A stretch of 64,000 bases of DNA from Symbiodinium sp. CCMP2592 (Eukaryota > Sar > Dinophyceae > Suessiales > Symbiodiniaceae): the NCBI GenBank assembly GCA_905221615.1, contig CAJNDT010000146.1:137001-201000 (forward strand), in the 5' to 3' direction. Below the pieces are notes generated by a model that did no database searches, was not told the DNA's origin, and saw only the letters and a program-made list of their open reading frames with translations. Positions 12,107 through 21,989 of the stretch are shown here, piece after piece. The position numbers and the translations under genes are program-made. The number at the start of each line of letters is the position of its first letter. Position 1 is the first letter of the stretch.

Positions 12107-14871
12107 GACATCACCGCTTCCTGGCTGCGAGAGATTGTGGATGAATGGACCCTAACTGATTCTTGCTGAGGTTTGCATAGGGCTTAGATGAGCTCCTGGT
12201 AGAGCAGCCACCTGTTTGGAAGATCTCGGGACAAAGTTTGGCATTCTTCTCTTTTTCGGAGTTTGGAGTGGGAGGTAAGGGCAAGGGCATGCACGATGCA
12301 AGGCTTCAAGCGGAGTGGTTAGTGTCTTCTTGCATCGAAGACGCCTGCGAAACCGGCAAACTCAAACTCTGAGTGGATGTTAGCCTCCAAATTTGTCGCA
12401 AGGTCCAGGGCATCAGCACCTTTTTATTTGTTGTTGTTATCTCCCTCGCTCTCTTTCTTCGCTGCTGTATCTGTCCTTCTGCCTGTCCATGTCATTATTT
12501 CTGGAGTGTCGCTCATGCGTAGGACGTAAACATCCTGGGATGCTTGCCGGTCCTAGTCTCTCGAAAGGCGCGACAGCACTTCCCCCATTTCAACCTGGAT
12601 TCTTGCATTAATGGTGTTCGGATTGAGAGCCACTCCCATGCTGCATCCTAAACCGGATGGATGCAAAATCCCATACGCTGTCGCGAGGCTGAATGATCAA
12701 TCTGTTCCTTTTTTGACAAGAAGAAAGCAGGCCTTGTGTCGCTGTGGGATATATGGAAGCTCGTGGGACTTGCTGAGTACCAGCGATTCTGATAAAGGAA
12801 AAATACCAATGCACACCCTGGTTTCGGAAGAATGATGGAGGTTTCTTCTCGTTATCATTGTTGTTAACGACTTGTTGAAGCTACGGCTACGATCTGGTCT
12901 ACTACTCTTGAGATTCCTACCGTGGAGTGTTTGGGATGCCGTGAGTTGCAAAGCAGAGCAGTGAAGCACCGCCAGTTCCATGCATCGGAATGCAGTAATA
13001 GATTGTGTGTGCGTTGAAGGCAGGCTGCGACATTGAGAGGAGAGGTGTGTCCTCGAAAGTATAAAACGGAGAATGTGTGTCCAAGCCGCAACACACCGGA
13101 CGAATCGACACCAGAAATTCCAGACGAATGCAGAAGGATTGTTGTCGGATTCGTGACTAGTTCCGTTTGAGGTGACCCTGCCCGAACTGAAATCGAAAGC
13201 TGTCCGTCTGATGTCAGGATTTCAGAGCTCAACTGAGGGCTGGCATGCGAACCTGTGCCAGGACCGTGGAGTTCAAGATGTCACCACCAAAGCAAACGAT
13301 CCTCGATCTATAACTGCACCAATAAAGATTGAACGATCGCGCCTGCAGCATGGTCCTTAGCCCGGCCAGAAGCACTGAGATTTGACAGGGTTGCAGCAGA
13401 GTCAACAACGTTAGTCTTCTGGGGTTGAGAGAACGGTGAAGCCCGTAAAGCCTACAAGCCCCTAATCTTACAGGTTGTAAAGCCATCTAGAATCCGAAAA
13501 CCCCAAGCCTCAAGAAAGGTCCGGCCTCTTTCCCCCTTGACGGTTGGAAGGAGCAGGTTTTCGTGCCATTCCCTAGAGCAAGTTGCACGGTCCCTGGGGA
13601 TCCGCATGGCACGGTGCACAAGAGCGCTGTGCCAAGAGCACGTGTTGTCATTGTGAGCAGTATGGCCAGAGACCTCTAGCCCCAAAGGCAACAAAAGGCA
13701 GCAACAATAAATGAGCAGTTGCGTGCACGACCGCAGCCGATGCTTGAAGTCAAGCACGGCCGCTTGCCTGTCGGTCCACATTTTAAGCTGGACAGCGGAC
13801 CCCTGCGGTTAAAATTATAAGCCCAGCCGAGCCGGCGCAACTTAAAAACAGGAAGGTCGTTTTCATCAATAGACCTCAGACATAGATGAACGGGTTTAGG
13901 TACCTTATATGAACCCTATACCTATACCCCAAATCGTTTAGGTACCCTAAACCCTATATACCCAAACCATCAGCATGGATCTTCGATTGCCGGGCTCGGC
14001 TCTGGGAGTAGCGAGCGCTAGGACCTCCCGAGACCCGCCGAGGACTTCGGGATTGATAAAGGTTTGTACAAGGTCAGACAAAAGGATGCCTGCAATTTTT
14101 GACAAGCAATGTGTAGAAGGGTAATTACTACAGAAATCTCACTTAATGGAGCGGTTTAGGGCTCTTAAGCTTCAGGTAGGGGTCCTAAGCGGGCTCCGGT
14201 TTTGGGTGGAGGACTTCAGGGCTTTAGCCCGAGAGACTACGCGACTCTTGCAGGCTTTAGCAAGACAGAGCGTTCAGAGCTGAGAACCTCGTCGACTATT
14301 CTTCGTAGTATACCTTGTCCCATGCATGTCGAAGCATTGAGGTTCCCCGTCCCTGAGGCCTAAAGGTGGGTTGCCTGTCATGCGCAGAGACCGGCGGCGG
14401 GCGCGCAAACGAAATGTCGGATGCAGTGGAGCTCGTGAAACCACTATTTCGTACAGCTAGTGCCTGTAAGCCCTTGCTGTCTAAATCCCAAGAACCAGAC
14501 TCCCACCAGATCATAACGGTGGCGGACCTAAGCCCACAAGTTAAATCTGCAACTTTGCGTTCACTCCCTGGCTTTGTACATTGGCTTGAGGCAAGTCTAA
14601 GACTTACGATCGAAGGCCTTCAGGGACTCTCCTTCAAGTCTGGGTTCCAAGGTTCATGAGGCCTCGGGAATCAAGAAGGTCGGGAAGTTGAAGTTGAAGA
14701 TACCCTCGAAAGATTAGTGCAGAGTGGAACACAGCTTCCAAGGCGCCAGAAGCCACAACAGCATAGACTTCTAAATGCCTCGCCGCCGGCGCAGTCACAG
14801 CCGAGGATAGGGCTGTCCGCGTCTCCTCAACAGCTGGAGAAGCCGTCAAAACAGAGCGAGCGTGCAGTGAC

Positions 14872-14914
14872 TTGGGATTTCATAGACAAACAATTGGGAT
14901 TTCATAGACAAACA
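14872..14914 (+). repeat. 22-bp tandem duplication
   Basis: The segment TTGGGATTTCATAGACAAAC occurs twice head to tail, sharing flanking AA. A local duplication with no evident function. Confidence 0.8.
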
Positions 14915-16484
14915 AAAGCCCTTGCAGTGGGGGTTTGTTGGCGGGTTTTGCAAGTGTTTTACAACCTAAATCGACAGTGGAACCTATTGACGTGCTGCAG
15001 GTCTTTGTGGCGGTTTGCCTTCGTTGAATTGTATCATGATCTGCAGCATGCTGATGCCTCTAGCTGGTCTTTTTCTTGAAATTCGTATGACTTGGTAGAT
15101 GTCCGGTTTAAGGACTTGCTTCATAAGAATTCCACCCAATGCCTTGGGCCTAGACCCTCAACCGTCACATCTATACTTCTCATGAACTTCAGCACCGGTT
15201 TCATGGCAAAGTGAAAGGGTTCAGGGGTTTTGGGCTTCTGGGCTCTTTCTTTTGATTTCGGGTCTGGACCTGTGCATCCTCCAGGACGGGTGCAAAGTGG
15301 CAAAGTGAGCCGGCACTTGGGCAAGGTCCGTCCAAAGATCTTGCCGCAGTTGGCTTTGGAATTCACGGCTTCAGTTTGTTTGGACGTTAAGTACTCTGGA
15401 CAGACAAGCATTTGCGACTTGGATCTTTGGACCTTACGGCTAGACAGGAACTTCTGCAGTCCAGGACCTTGCCCTTCTGAGCATCCAAAGTTTGATGCGC
15501 AGCGCAGAGCGAGAGAACCACAGCTTGAGCCGATACACAAGCCTTCCGTCAAAGCTAAACCCTTCGCCCAAAAACATCACAGCGGGGCCTGTGATGTTGG
15601 GTAATTAGAGGGCCTGTGCAAGACCAGTCACAGGGTTCCGATAGAAGAGCCTCAAGTTTTAGCTGATGTGGGGGCTTCGGAACGGTAGGATAGCAAGGGC
15701 CCAAGCAGAGTATGGCGCCTTCGGCCGGACATACAAAGCGCGACTTCGATCACGGCAGTTACGTGCAGTTCTGACTGGTTTGGTCCTATATAATAATCTA
15801 GAAGCCAGTAGTCTTCCTCTGAGTTTCTTATCTCATTGTCCATTTACCCCCGCCGCCCTGGGTCCCATTCTTATTTGGAGTGTCGAGTCTCCAACATCTA
15901 TTGGGATTGGAGCACAAAGGTCCTAAACAGTTTAGCTCGCTTACAAGAAGTCGTCTAGCATCTCCGAGTCGGGCCTTGCAGCAAGCTTCAGCAAAGCTGA
16001 CAACCCCTGGAAACCCTAGTTCCGAACGTCGCAATCCATCCTGAAGGCCGGGGACACCCCTTCCGTAATCATAAGTCGCAGTGACCCAAAGCTCTCATTT
16101 CCGAAAGCTCCTAGCCTGAACACCAGTGGTGCAAGTACCTCCGCAATACTTACTCATGTGAGACATGTTGTTGCCAAGTTGTATGACCTACCTTTTCTTT
16201 TGTTGCACGTAGCCAGAGCCACCGGCCTACTTATCGCGCCCTTTGGATTGAAAGCTTAAATGCCACCCCGAGCCCGTGCTGAGGATCTTCCACCCAGCTT
16301 GGCGGTCCTGAGCCAGAACGCTGGGGACGGAGAGCTGGACAACGACGATGCCAAGGAGCCAGGGCTAAAGGCCTTTTGTATGCGGAAAGCTGTTTTCGTG
16401 GATTAATTGGTCTTTTCAGTGATGCTGCAGTGGTATAGAGGGGTTTCGAAGCTGTGCCAGATGGTGTTTCCACACAAAGTAGGC

Positions 16485-16486
<2 letters not shown>

Positions 16487-16519
<33 letters not shown>
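16487..16519 (+). repeat. (CAG)11 microsatellite
   Basis: Eleven perfect CAG triplets, polyglutamine in one frame, but the surrounding open frame is short and not convincing as coding. Confidence 0.95.
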
Positions 16520-16520
<1 letters not shown>

Positions 16521-16547
16521 GTCAACAGTTGGAAGGACCATCTATCA

Positions 16548-16690
16548 GATGGTTGTTTCGGACTTTCGGGTTTTTAAGGCATGCCGTAGTGACCGCGGTG
16601 CGGGCCCAAACCTTGTGTGATGGTTGTTTCGGACTTTCAGGTTTTAACGCATGCCGTAGTGGCCGCGGTGCTTAGGGCCCAAACTGTGTG
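16548..16690 (+). repeat. 71-bp tandem duplication
   Basis: Two adjacent units (16548-16618 and 16619-about 16690) share GATGGTTGTTTCGGACTTTC and GCATGCCGTAGTG, with scattered substitutions and small indels. It lies just downstream of the CAG repeat. Confidence 0.85.
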
Positions 16691-17837
16691 TTTCACATGC
16701 TTTTGGAAATCGGAGCTCGTCACTAAACAAAAGTTCCTTTAAGGGTTCTATTTCAAAGGCCTCCAGTTTAGGAGGATGCGTGCACATGTGCATGGAGTCT
16801 CGGAGCTCATTTGCCATCTCCGACCCATCATCTCGCCCGAGAACAAGTCCTTCAAAGTAACAAGGCTGTTAGGAAACCTTCTGCTTCCTCCATGGAGGAC
16901 GACGAGGGCGAGGTCCCGACAAAGGCTCCGCTTCTTCCGCGCATGCTTCCCTAATGCTGTCCCCTGCATCTCTCGGAGCATAGGTTCTCAATTCGATGGT
17001 TGAGGGTATTGAACAAAGGGTTCCAGAACCCGAACATCGACACATTCTAGGTTGCGTAGGGCTAGCAGATCGTTCTGGGACTGCCAAAGATGTGGATTTA
17101 TTGCGGACGTGCCATGGTGGCACATGAAGTTGATGTGGTCCAGACCCTACTTGTACTTCGTATGCGAATCGGCTTCCCTGTTCGAGGACTGATTAATTTG
17201 TATTTGTTTCAGTAGAAGACTGTCGCCATGAAACAGTAACCTGATTGAATTTGGCTTTGGGCTGCTCATGTTCGCCAGGCCGCTAAGAAGAAACGGCGCG
17301 AGTGAGTGGATTGGCGGGGATCGACGTGTCGGGCACTCATGCAATCGCAGCGGAGCTTCATCCAGCTTTTCGCAACCTTTAATATATTCCGGACAATATC
17401 ATTTGAAGGGTTCTCGGCTGGCTACTGCACCTGAAGTGGCACGGAGAGAATTGGGAGGTTAGAGGAGCATGGACCGCCCCCAAGTGGTTTGGGGGATGTG
17501 GCTCCACCGGGTAGCTGCTAATGGGCAGAACATGTCTGGAATGTGCGTCGTCGGAGAAAAGTCATCATCCGACACAAGGTTTCGAAATCCCAAGTGTCAG
17601 AAACGGTTTTCCCCGAGAGCCATAAAGTTTCACAGAACCTTTTAGGCCTAGATCAAACACTTCAACTTCGAAGTCCTGCTGCTAGACGCCTGGCATTGCT
17701 GCTCCTCGAAAAGTGACAGTAGATGGTGTCTGGATGCTTTTAAGGTTCAGTAGGACCTGCCGTGGAGTTCACTGATGCAGCTTCAACCAAATCAAGACCT
17801 ACAAGGGTGTCCGAAACTACGGGACTCCAATATATAG

Positions 17838-17948
17838 TACCCTAAATACTAGGATCCTTATTATAAGGACCCCCAAAATAAGGTCCTGATTATGAGGACC
17901 CCCAAGATAAGGTCCTTATTATAAGGACCCCCCAAATAAGGTACCCCT
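17838..17948. repeat. Tandem short palindromes (about 33-bp unit)
   Basis: Three successive units each contain a hairpin-forming core of the type GGTCCTTATTATAAGGACC (9-bp arms, 1-base centre) followed by a C run and AAATA. Flanking words (GTACCCTAAATA...GGTACCCC) resemble the interior of the inverted-repeat element at 39756-39863, suggesting a related family. Confidence 0.75.
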
Positions 17949-18019
17949 AACAGGATCCCAATCACAGGGAGCCCGATCTGGGATACCCTGGTTTCATTGC
18001 TGGGACTCACAGGCCTTGG

Positions 18020-18117
18020 ACTACCCCAAGGCTCCAAAGTAGTTCCTTTTTGGGGTTCATATATAGAATCCTATAAGGTAATCCCAAAAAGGAACTACTA
18101 TGGAGCCTCTGGGTAGT
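18020..18117. mobile_element. 98-bp imperfect inverted-repeat element
   Basis: The arms (18020-18054 and 18083-18117) pair over about 35 positions with few mismatches. The inner 17 bases AGTAGTTCCTTTTTGGG pair perfectly with CCCAAAAAGGAACTACT, and GGCTCCA pairs with TGGAGCC beyond. The loop is about 28 bases. It is shaped like a small MITE; no target duplication is obvious. It follows the tandem palindromes by only 70 bases. Confidence 0.65.
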
Positions 18118-19216
18118 GACAGAATCACGGCATCAAGATAAAATTGGGTCTAAATTCGGACTTATTACATGTAATCTGTGATCATTGACCCCTTCAGATC
18201 TCACAATCGAAGACCCAACGGACATTGGATTGGGTAATGATGACACGCTAAGTGTTGGCAAGCATGATGTGGTTTAAGACTCTACTCACGGACACCAGGC
18301 ACTCTGCACACTGGTTGGCCAGAAGTTACATGTGTACCGAATGCCTTCTAGACCCAAGTCTTTGACCCCACTATTGCATCGCTTTCACGGTGGTTTCTGT
18401 TCACGACTTCCACCAAAAAATCCCTCCGATTCTGAACTTAGTACGGCTACGAAGGAGTGTGGTGCACGCAGTCCGCCTGTCACGATCTCGTCCACAACAT
18501 CCAATATCCAGCCTGCCATTGGTTGAACTCTTTTCCAGTTGCAAGGCCTGACCTCTGAGTACTCCGGCCTCTGAGTAACCGAGCCATGCCAGGCCTGAAC
18601 CCGAGCACTCCCTAAATCGCCGTGCTTGCCGCACCAGCCTCTAGCAGGTTCAAATCTTACCTATATAGTCATATACCGTCATATACCTACAGTTTCCGGC
18701 CTGTAGACTTGATGCTGCTCTTGCCAGGGCCCTAGAGGAATCCGGAGTCGCCAGCGCATGGAAATGGTTTTGGTAGGAGTTTCGGTGAGCCGCTGGCATG
18801 CCTTGTCAGATCCTTGGCAAAAAGCTTGGGGTACTAGTACTTGCCCAGTTTCAACAGATGCTCCTACACGTCCAGATTTAGAGACGCATCAAAGCAAGTT
18901 CTTGTTCAAAACAGCATGACTCTCGAACTGCAGAACTTTGCTGAGGCTCGGGCCCTTTGGGGTAGTCTTCCCGCCCACAAGGCTTCCTCCAAAGTTCTTC
19001 TCCATCGCCGTAAGATCGCTCCTGGAGCCTATAATAGGATAAAGCGCGCAGCTACGTATGAGTCCGTAAACATGAATGAAGCCTGAGCCCCAATTACCTA
19101 AACGCGAAAACCTGAACCCCATACAACCTCACTATCCGACAAGGCTTAACGCGCCAATCGCTAGACCCTAACCACCGGCTGAGGTGTGCCAGAGGCCCTT
19201 GCAGCGTGCTCAGCCA

Positions 19217-19239
19217 TCCGTGGCTCAATTGGGCTCAAG
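19217..19239 (+). other. Possible relict spliced-leader sequence
   Basis: The segment begins TCCGT and ends GGCTCAAG. Compared with the 22-nt dinoflagellate spliced leader (known consensus DCCGTAGCCATTTTGGCTCAAG written as two parts, DCCGTAGCCAT and TTTGGCTCAAG), I count 19 matches with one inserted base and three substitutions. It lies 404 bases upstream of the intronless gene at 19643. Relict leaders mark genes re-inserted from mRNA, but chance cannot be excluded. Confidence 0.25.
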
Positions 19240-19642
19240 GGTTTGGGTTTATTGCTTCAGGGATGTATTTAGAGTGTTGAGTGTTGAGTTTGCCGGACAC
19301 TGGGCCTGCTGAGGGTTTGGACTTAAGGCTCCTTGAAGGTTTGTGGGTGTCACGGTGGTGAGCTACAGCGGTTCGAGGTTTCGGGCGAGTTTTCCGGTGT
19401 GGTGTAGTGTAGTGTTGCTTGGGGAATGATAGAGCCCCTGCCATGCTTATGTGCAGTTCAGCACTTTGATATCTGTAAAACGGTCAATCGGACATTTCTT
19501 CGCCTTGCCAACACAATCCGAAAGAGCCCAACATGTTATTTAGCCTGGTTTCGGGAGCATGGCGCCATATCGAGTCTTGCATAATCTGCAGCTTGGCCTT
19601 TCAGTGTAGTGGCCCAGCAGTCAGCAACCAGAGTCCGGCTCC

Positions 19643-20548
19643 ATGGAAATAACCGCAGCCCGCGGGGCTTCAAGGAGCGACCTTGGGAACGGCAGGGGAG
19701 CTCTGTGGCTCTTCCTGGCTGTAGTGGGGCTGCTCCAGCCTGTAGCCGGGAAGCCCGAGGTGTGCCAGTGTGACTTTGGGAGCAGCGCTTGGGAAGATAA
19801 CATGACGGACATGATAGAGCACATCGGTAACTTCGGAGTTGATTTTCCCGACGGAAACCACATGGCAACACAGTTCATCCGAAACTATAAATGTCCGAAG
19901 GATGCACCTGAGACCGACTGGAAGTGCAGGCCCGAGCAGTCAGCAGTGTCTGTTGTCTGCAGCCTACAGGCCTTATGCGCAACCACGCGTCGGCTCATTG
20001 AGCCTGGAACGATATACAGGCGTGATCATTATTATGACGTGAACACTGCGCACTATCAGGCTGTTCGGCAAATCAGTCTGCGGTTTGCAGAGGCTGTAAA
20101 GTCCGAAACCTTGCAGCAGAGGAGGGTTTGTGAAGAGCAGCGCGTCTCCGCGGAGAAGGTGACGGCCCAGCAGAAGTTCGAGGCGCGAAGAGCAGAGGCT
20201 CAGGCCAGGGAGGAAGCGAAGAAAGCCGAGGCCGAAGATGCGCAGAGGAGTCGCGAGGCGTGGCAGGCACGAGCCGAGGCCGCAGAGAACGAATTGAAGA
20301 GGGCCGAGGCATCTGCGAAGAGAGCGGAGCAGCTTCTCAAGGAGGCCCAGGCCAAAGAGGAAGCGAAGAAAGCCGAGACCGAAGGTGCGCAGAGGAGTCA
20401 CGAAGCATGGCAGGCACGAGCTGAGGCTGCAGAGGACGCGCTGCAGAGGGCCGAGGCATCTGCGAAGAGAGCGGAGCAGCTTATCAAAGAGGCCCAGGCC
20501 AAAGAGGGAGATGGCCAGCTCTCCGAAAGTCCAGTCCCGCACGTTTGA
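19643..20548 (+). CDS. Secreted or membrane-anchored coiled-coil protein
   Basis: 301 codons from ATG 19643 with no intron. Residues 20-36 form a hydrophobic segment typical of a signal peptide or anchor, followed by a Cys-containing region (residues about 41-120, with several cysteines and a KCP motif). From about residue 150 it is a long Ala/Glu/Lys/Arg coiled coil. The coiled coil ends in two tandem 49-residue (seven-heptad) units encoded at 20210-20356 and 20357-20503. The reading frame stops at 20546, just after the start of the methyltransferase frame, shifted by one base. Removing one G from the GGG at 20506-20508 would join both frames into a single protein (…AKEEMASSPK…). The locus is therefore either a fusion with a frameshift (real or sequencing error) or two overlapping genes. 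Confidence 0.6.
   Translation: MEITAARGASRSDLGNGRGALWLFLAVVGLLQPVAGKPEVCQCDFGSSAWEDNMTDMIEHIGNFGVDFPDGNHMATQFIRNYKCPKDAPETDWKCRPEQSAVSVVCSLQALCATTRRLIEPGTIYRRDHYYDVNTAHYQAVRQISLRFAEAVKSETLQQRRVCEEQRVSAEKVTAQQKFEARRAEAQAREEAKKAEAEDAQRSREAWQARAEAAENELKRAEASAKRAEQLLKEAQAKEEAKKAETEGAQRSHEAWQARAEAAEDALQRAEASAKRAEQLIKEAQAKEGDGQLSESPVPHV
20210..20503 (+). repeat. Two 147-bp coding repeats
   Basis: Two head-to-tail copies encode EEAKKAE[AT]E[DG]AQRS[RH]EAW... and differ at a few codons. At 49 residues, each is exactly seven heptads. A third unit would begin at 20504, precisely where the sequence switches to the methyltransferase module. Confidence 0.9.
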
Positions 20549-20600
20549 CGAGGCCATCATGACAGAATGGGTGCAGAAGGCAACCGCAACTAATCCAAAT
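20508..20600 (+). repeat. Direct repeat flanking methyltransferase, copy 1
   Basis: About 93 bases starting GAGATGGCCAGCTCTCCGAA recur at 21351-21443 with a handful of substitutions. The offset is 843 bases (281 codons), so both copies encode the same peptide (MASSPKVQSRTFDEAIMTEW...) in frame. Confidence 0.95.
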
Positions 20601-21455
20601 GCGTCTCAATTTCCGATTGTTCGCACTCAACAAGGTTTGCAAGAATGTGCGTGCCCCGGCTGCCCAGCGTCCGGAGCGACCAGGGCTCCAAATGTTCTTG
20701 AGGCCATGGCCAATACGGGCACCGACAAGGGCCCCTCCCGACACCAGTATCAGCGCTACTACGACAAGTGGCTTGCCCCTTTTCAGTTCAAGCAGGGCTT
20801 GAAGCTTGTGGAGATCGGTGCTGAGCGTGGGGGCTCGTTGCACATGTGGAGCAAGTATTTCCAAAATGCATCGCTGATTGCTGGCCTGGCATACGGTGCC
20901 TCTACCGAACATGTAGAGGAAAGTGCGCAGGCGTGGGACAAAGTTGACGTGTACTGGGGTGACCAATCCAAGAAGGAGACGATGCAACTCCTTGCTGACA
21001 AGGGCCCTTGGGATGTAGTCATCGACGACGGGTCCCATTATCCGGCGCACCAGATCTTCAGCTTTTTCTCGCTGTGGAATTCCGTAAATCCAGGTGGTCT
21101 TTATGTCGTTGAAGACCTGGAAACGAATTATTGGGCAGCCGGCAAATCGATCTATGGCTACACCCTGCAAGGACATGGGATTAGCAACGGACCTGACCAG
21201 TCGGCGGTGGCGAAGTTCAAGCAGTTCATCGACATCCTGATGCGCAATGACATTGGAGCCCCAGATCTCAGCATCATGAGTGGTGATCACCAGATATGCT
21301 CCATCGAGTGGGGCATGAACCTCGTGGCCTTCAAGAAGTGCACCGCTGCAGAGATGGCCAGCTCTCCGAAAGTCCAGTCCCGCACGTTTGACGAAGCCAT
21401 CATGACAGAATGGGTGCAGCAGGCAACCGGAACCAATCCCAATCCAACCGCATAG
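20511..21455 (+). CDS. SAM-dependent O-methyltransferase, macrocin-type
   Basis: 314 residues from ATG 20511 (context GAGATGG); the same frame is open from 20385 within the coiled-coil gene. Landmarks match the class I methyltransferases annotated as demethylmacrocin/mycinamicin O-methyltransferase-like: TDKGPSRHQYQRYYDKWL (71-88), the SAM loop LVEIGAERGGSLHMW (99-113), DVVIDDGSHYPAH with acidic metal-type residues (168-180), and VVEDLETNYW (199-208). In most relatives an acidic residue follows the second beta strand (GLD); here the sequence reads GLAYG, so this ligand appears lost. The N-terminal 32 residues are repeated at the C-terminus. No intron. The enzyme class is well supported; the substrate is unknown. 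Confidence 0.75.
   Translation: MASSPKVQSRTFDEAIMTEWVQKATATNPNASQFPIVRTQQGLQECACPGCPASGATRAPNVLEAMANTGTDKGPSRHQYQRYYDKWLAPFQFKQGLKLVEIGAERGGSLHMWSKYFQNASLIAGLAYGASTEHVEESAQAWDKVDVYWGDQSKKETMQLLADKGPWDVVIDDGSHYPAHQIFSFFSLWNSVNPGGLYVVEDLETNYWAAGKSIYGYTLQGHGISNGPDQSAVAKFKQFIDILMRNDIGAPDLSIMSGDHQICSIEWGMNLVAFKKCTAAEMASSPKVQSRTFDEAIMTEWVQQATGTNPNPTA
21351..21443 (+). repeat. Direct repeat flanking methyltransferase, copy 2
   Basis: Second copy of the element at 20508-20600, encoding the last 33 or so residues of the methyltransferase frame. It ends shortly before the TAG at 21453. Confidence 0.95.
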
Positions 21456-21859
21456 GTTCTGTGATCTAGAATTGCCTGCGTGCTGATAAAAGTCTTATAG
21501 ACGCGCATGGAGCTCCACAGGCTGGGTGTCCATCCATTTGCGCCGTAAAGTTTGCATGTGTGTTCTGGTCGGTCGTGCTTGTTGGTGATAGCAGTGTCCC
21601 AGTTGGTGTGCTGATCTGCTTTGCATGGCGCGTCCGTCATTGAGATGATTTACCCGTTTTGGTGGTGCAGCTCGGTGGCTCGCTTGCTGCGGGACAACCA
21701 CTTCCTGAGTTTCAACACAACGTTTAACATGTGCGCCGCCACTGCCACCAGAACCACCACCGCCGCCGCCACTGCCTCCCGGTCCCGCTACCACCAGCAC
21801 TACCACTTTCACAGCGGCAGTCGCCACCACGACCACCAGCAACACTGCCAGCACTACCG

Positions 21860-21957
21860 CCACCACCACCACCACCACCACCACCACCACCACCACCACC
21901 ACCACCACCACCACCACCACCACCACCACCACCACCACCACCACCACCACCACCACC
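21860..21957 (+). repeat. (CAC)n microsatellite, about 33 triplets
   Basis: A pure CAC run preceded by diverged CAC/CGC triplets from about 21735. It gives polyHis or polyPro on this strand and polyTrp/polyVal on the other, none credible as protein. Confidence 0.95.
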
Positions 21958-21989
21958 TCAAAGTCAAAGAACGAACCGCAGGCCTTATT

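Larger units (their letters stand above)
1832..19216. other. Long gene-poor block with degenerate telomere-like words
   Basis: About 17 kb without a convincing complete gene. The sequence is dominated by scattered variants of GGGTTTAGGG and CCCTAAACCC (for example around 3717, 7245, 7430, 9310-9357, 10120 and 13900), interrupted by dinucleotide tracts, short inverted repeats and a few exon-like islands listed separately. Open frames of 60-140 codons here lack recognisable domains and look accidental. It most plausibly represents intergenic DNA and very long introns. Confidence 0.6.
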
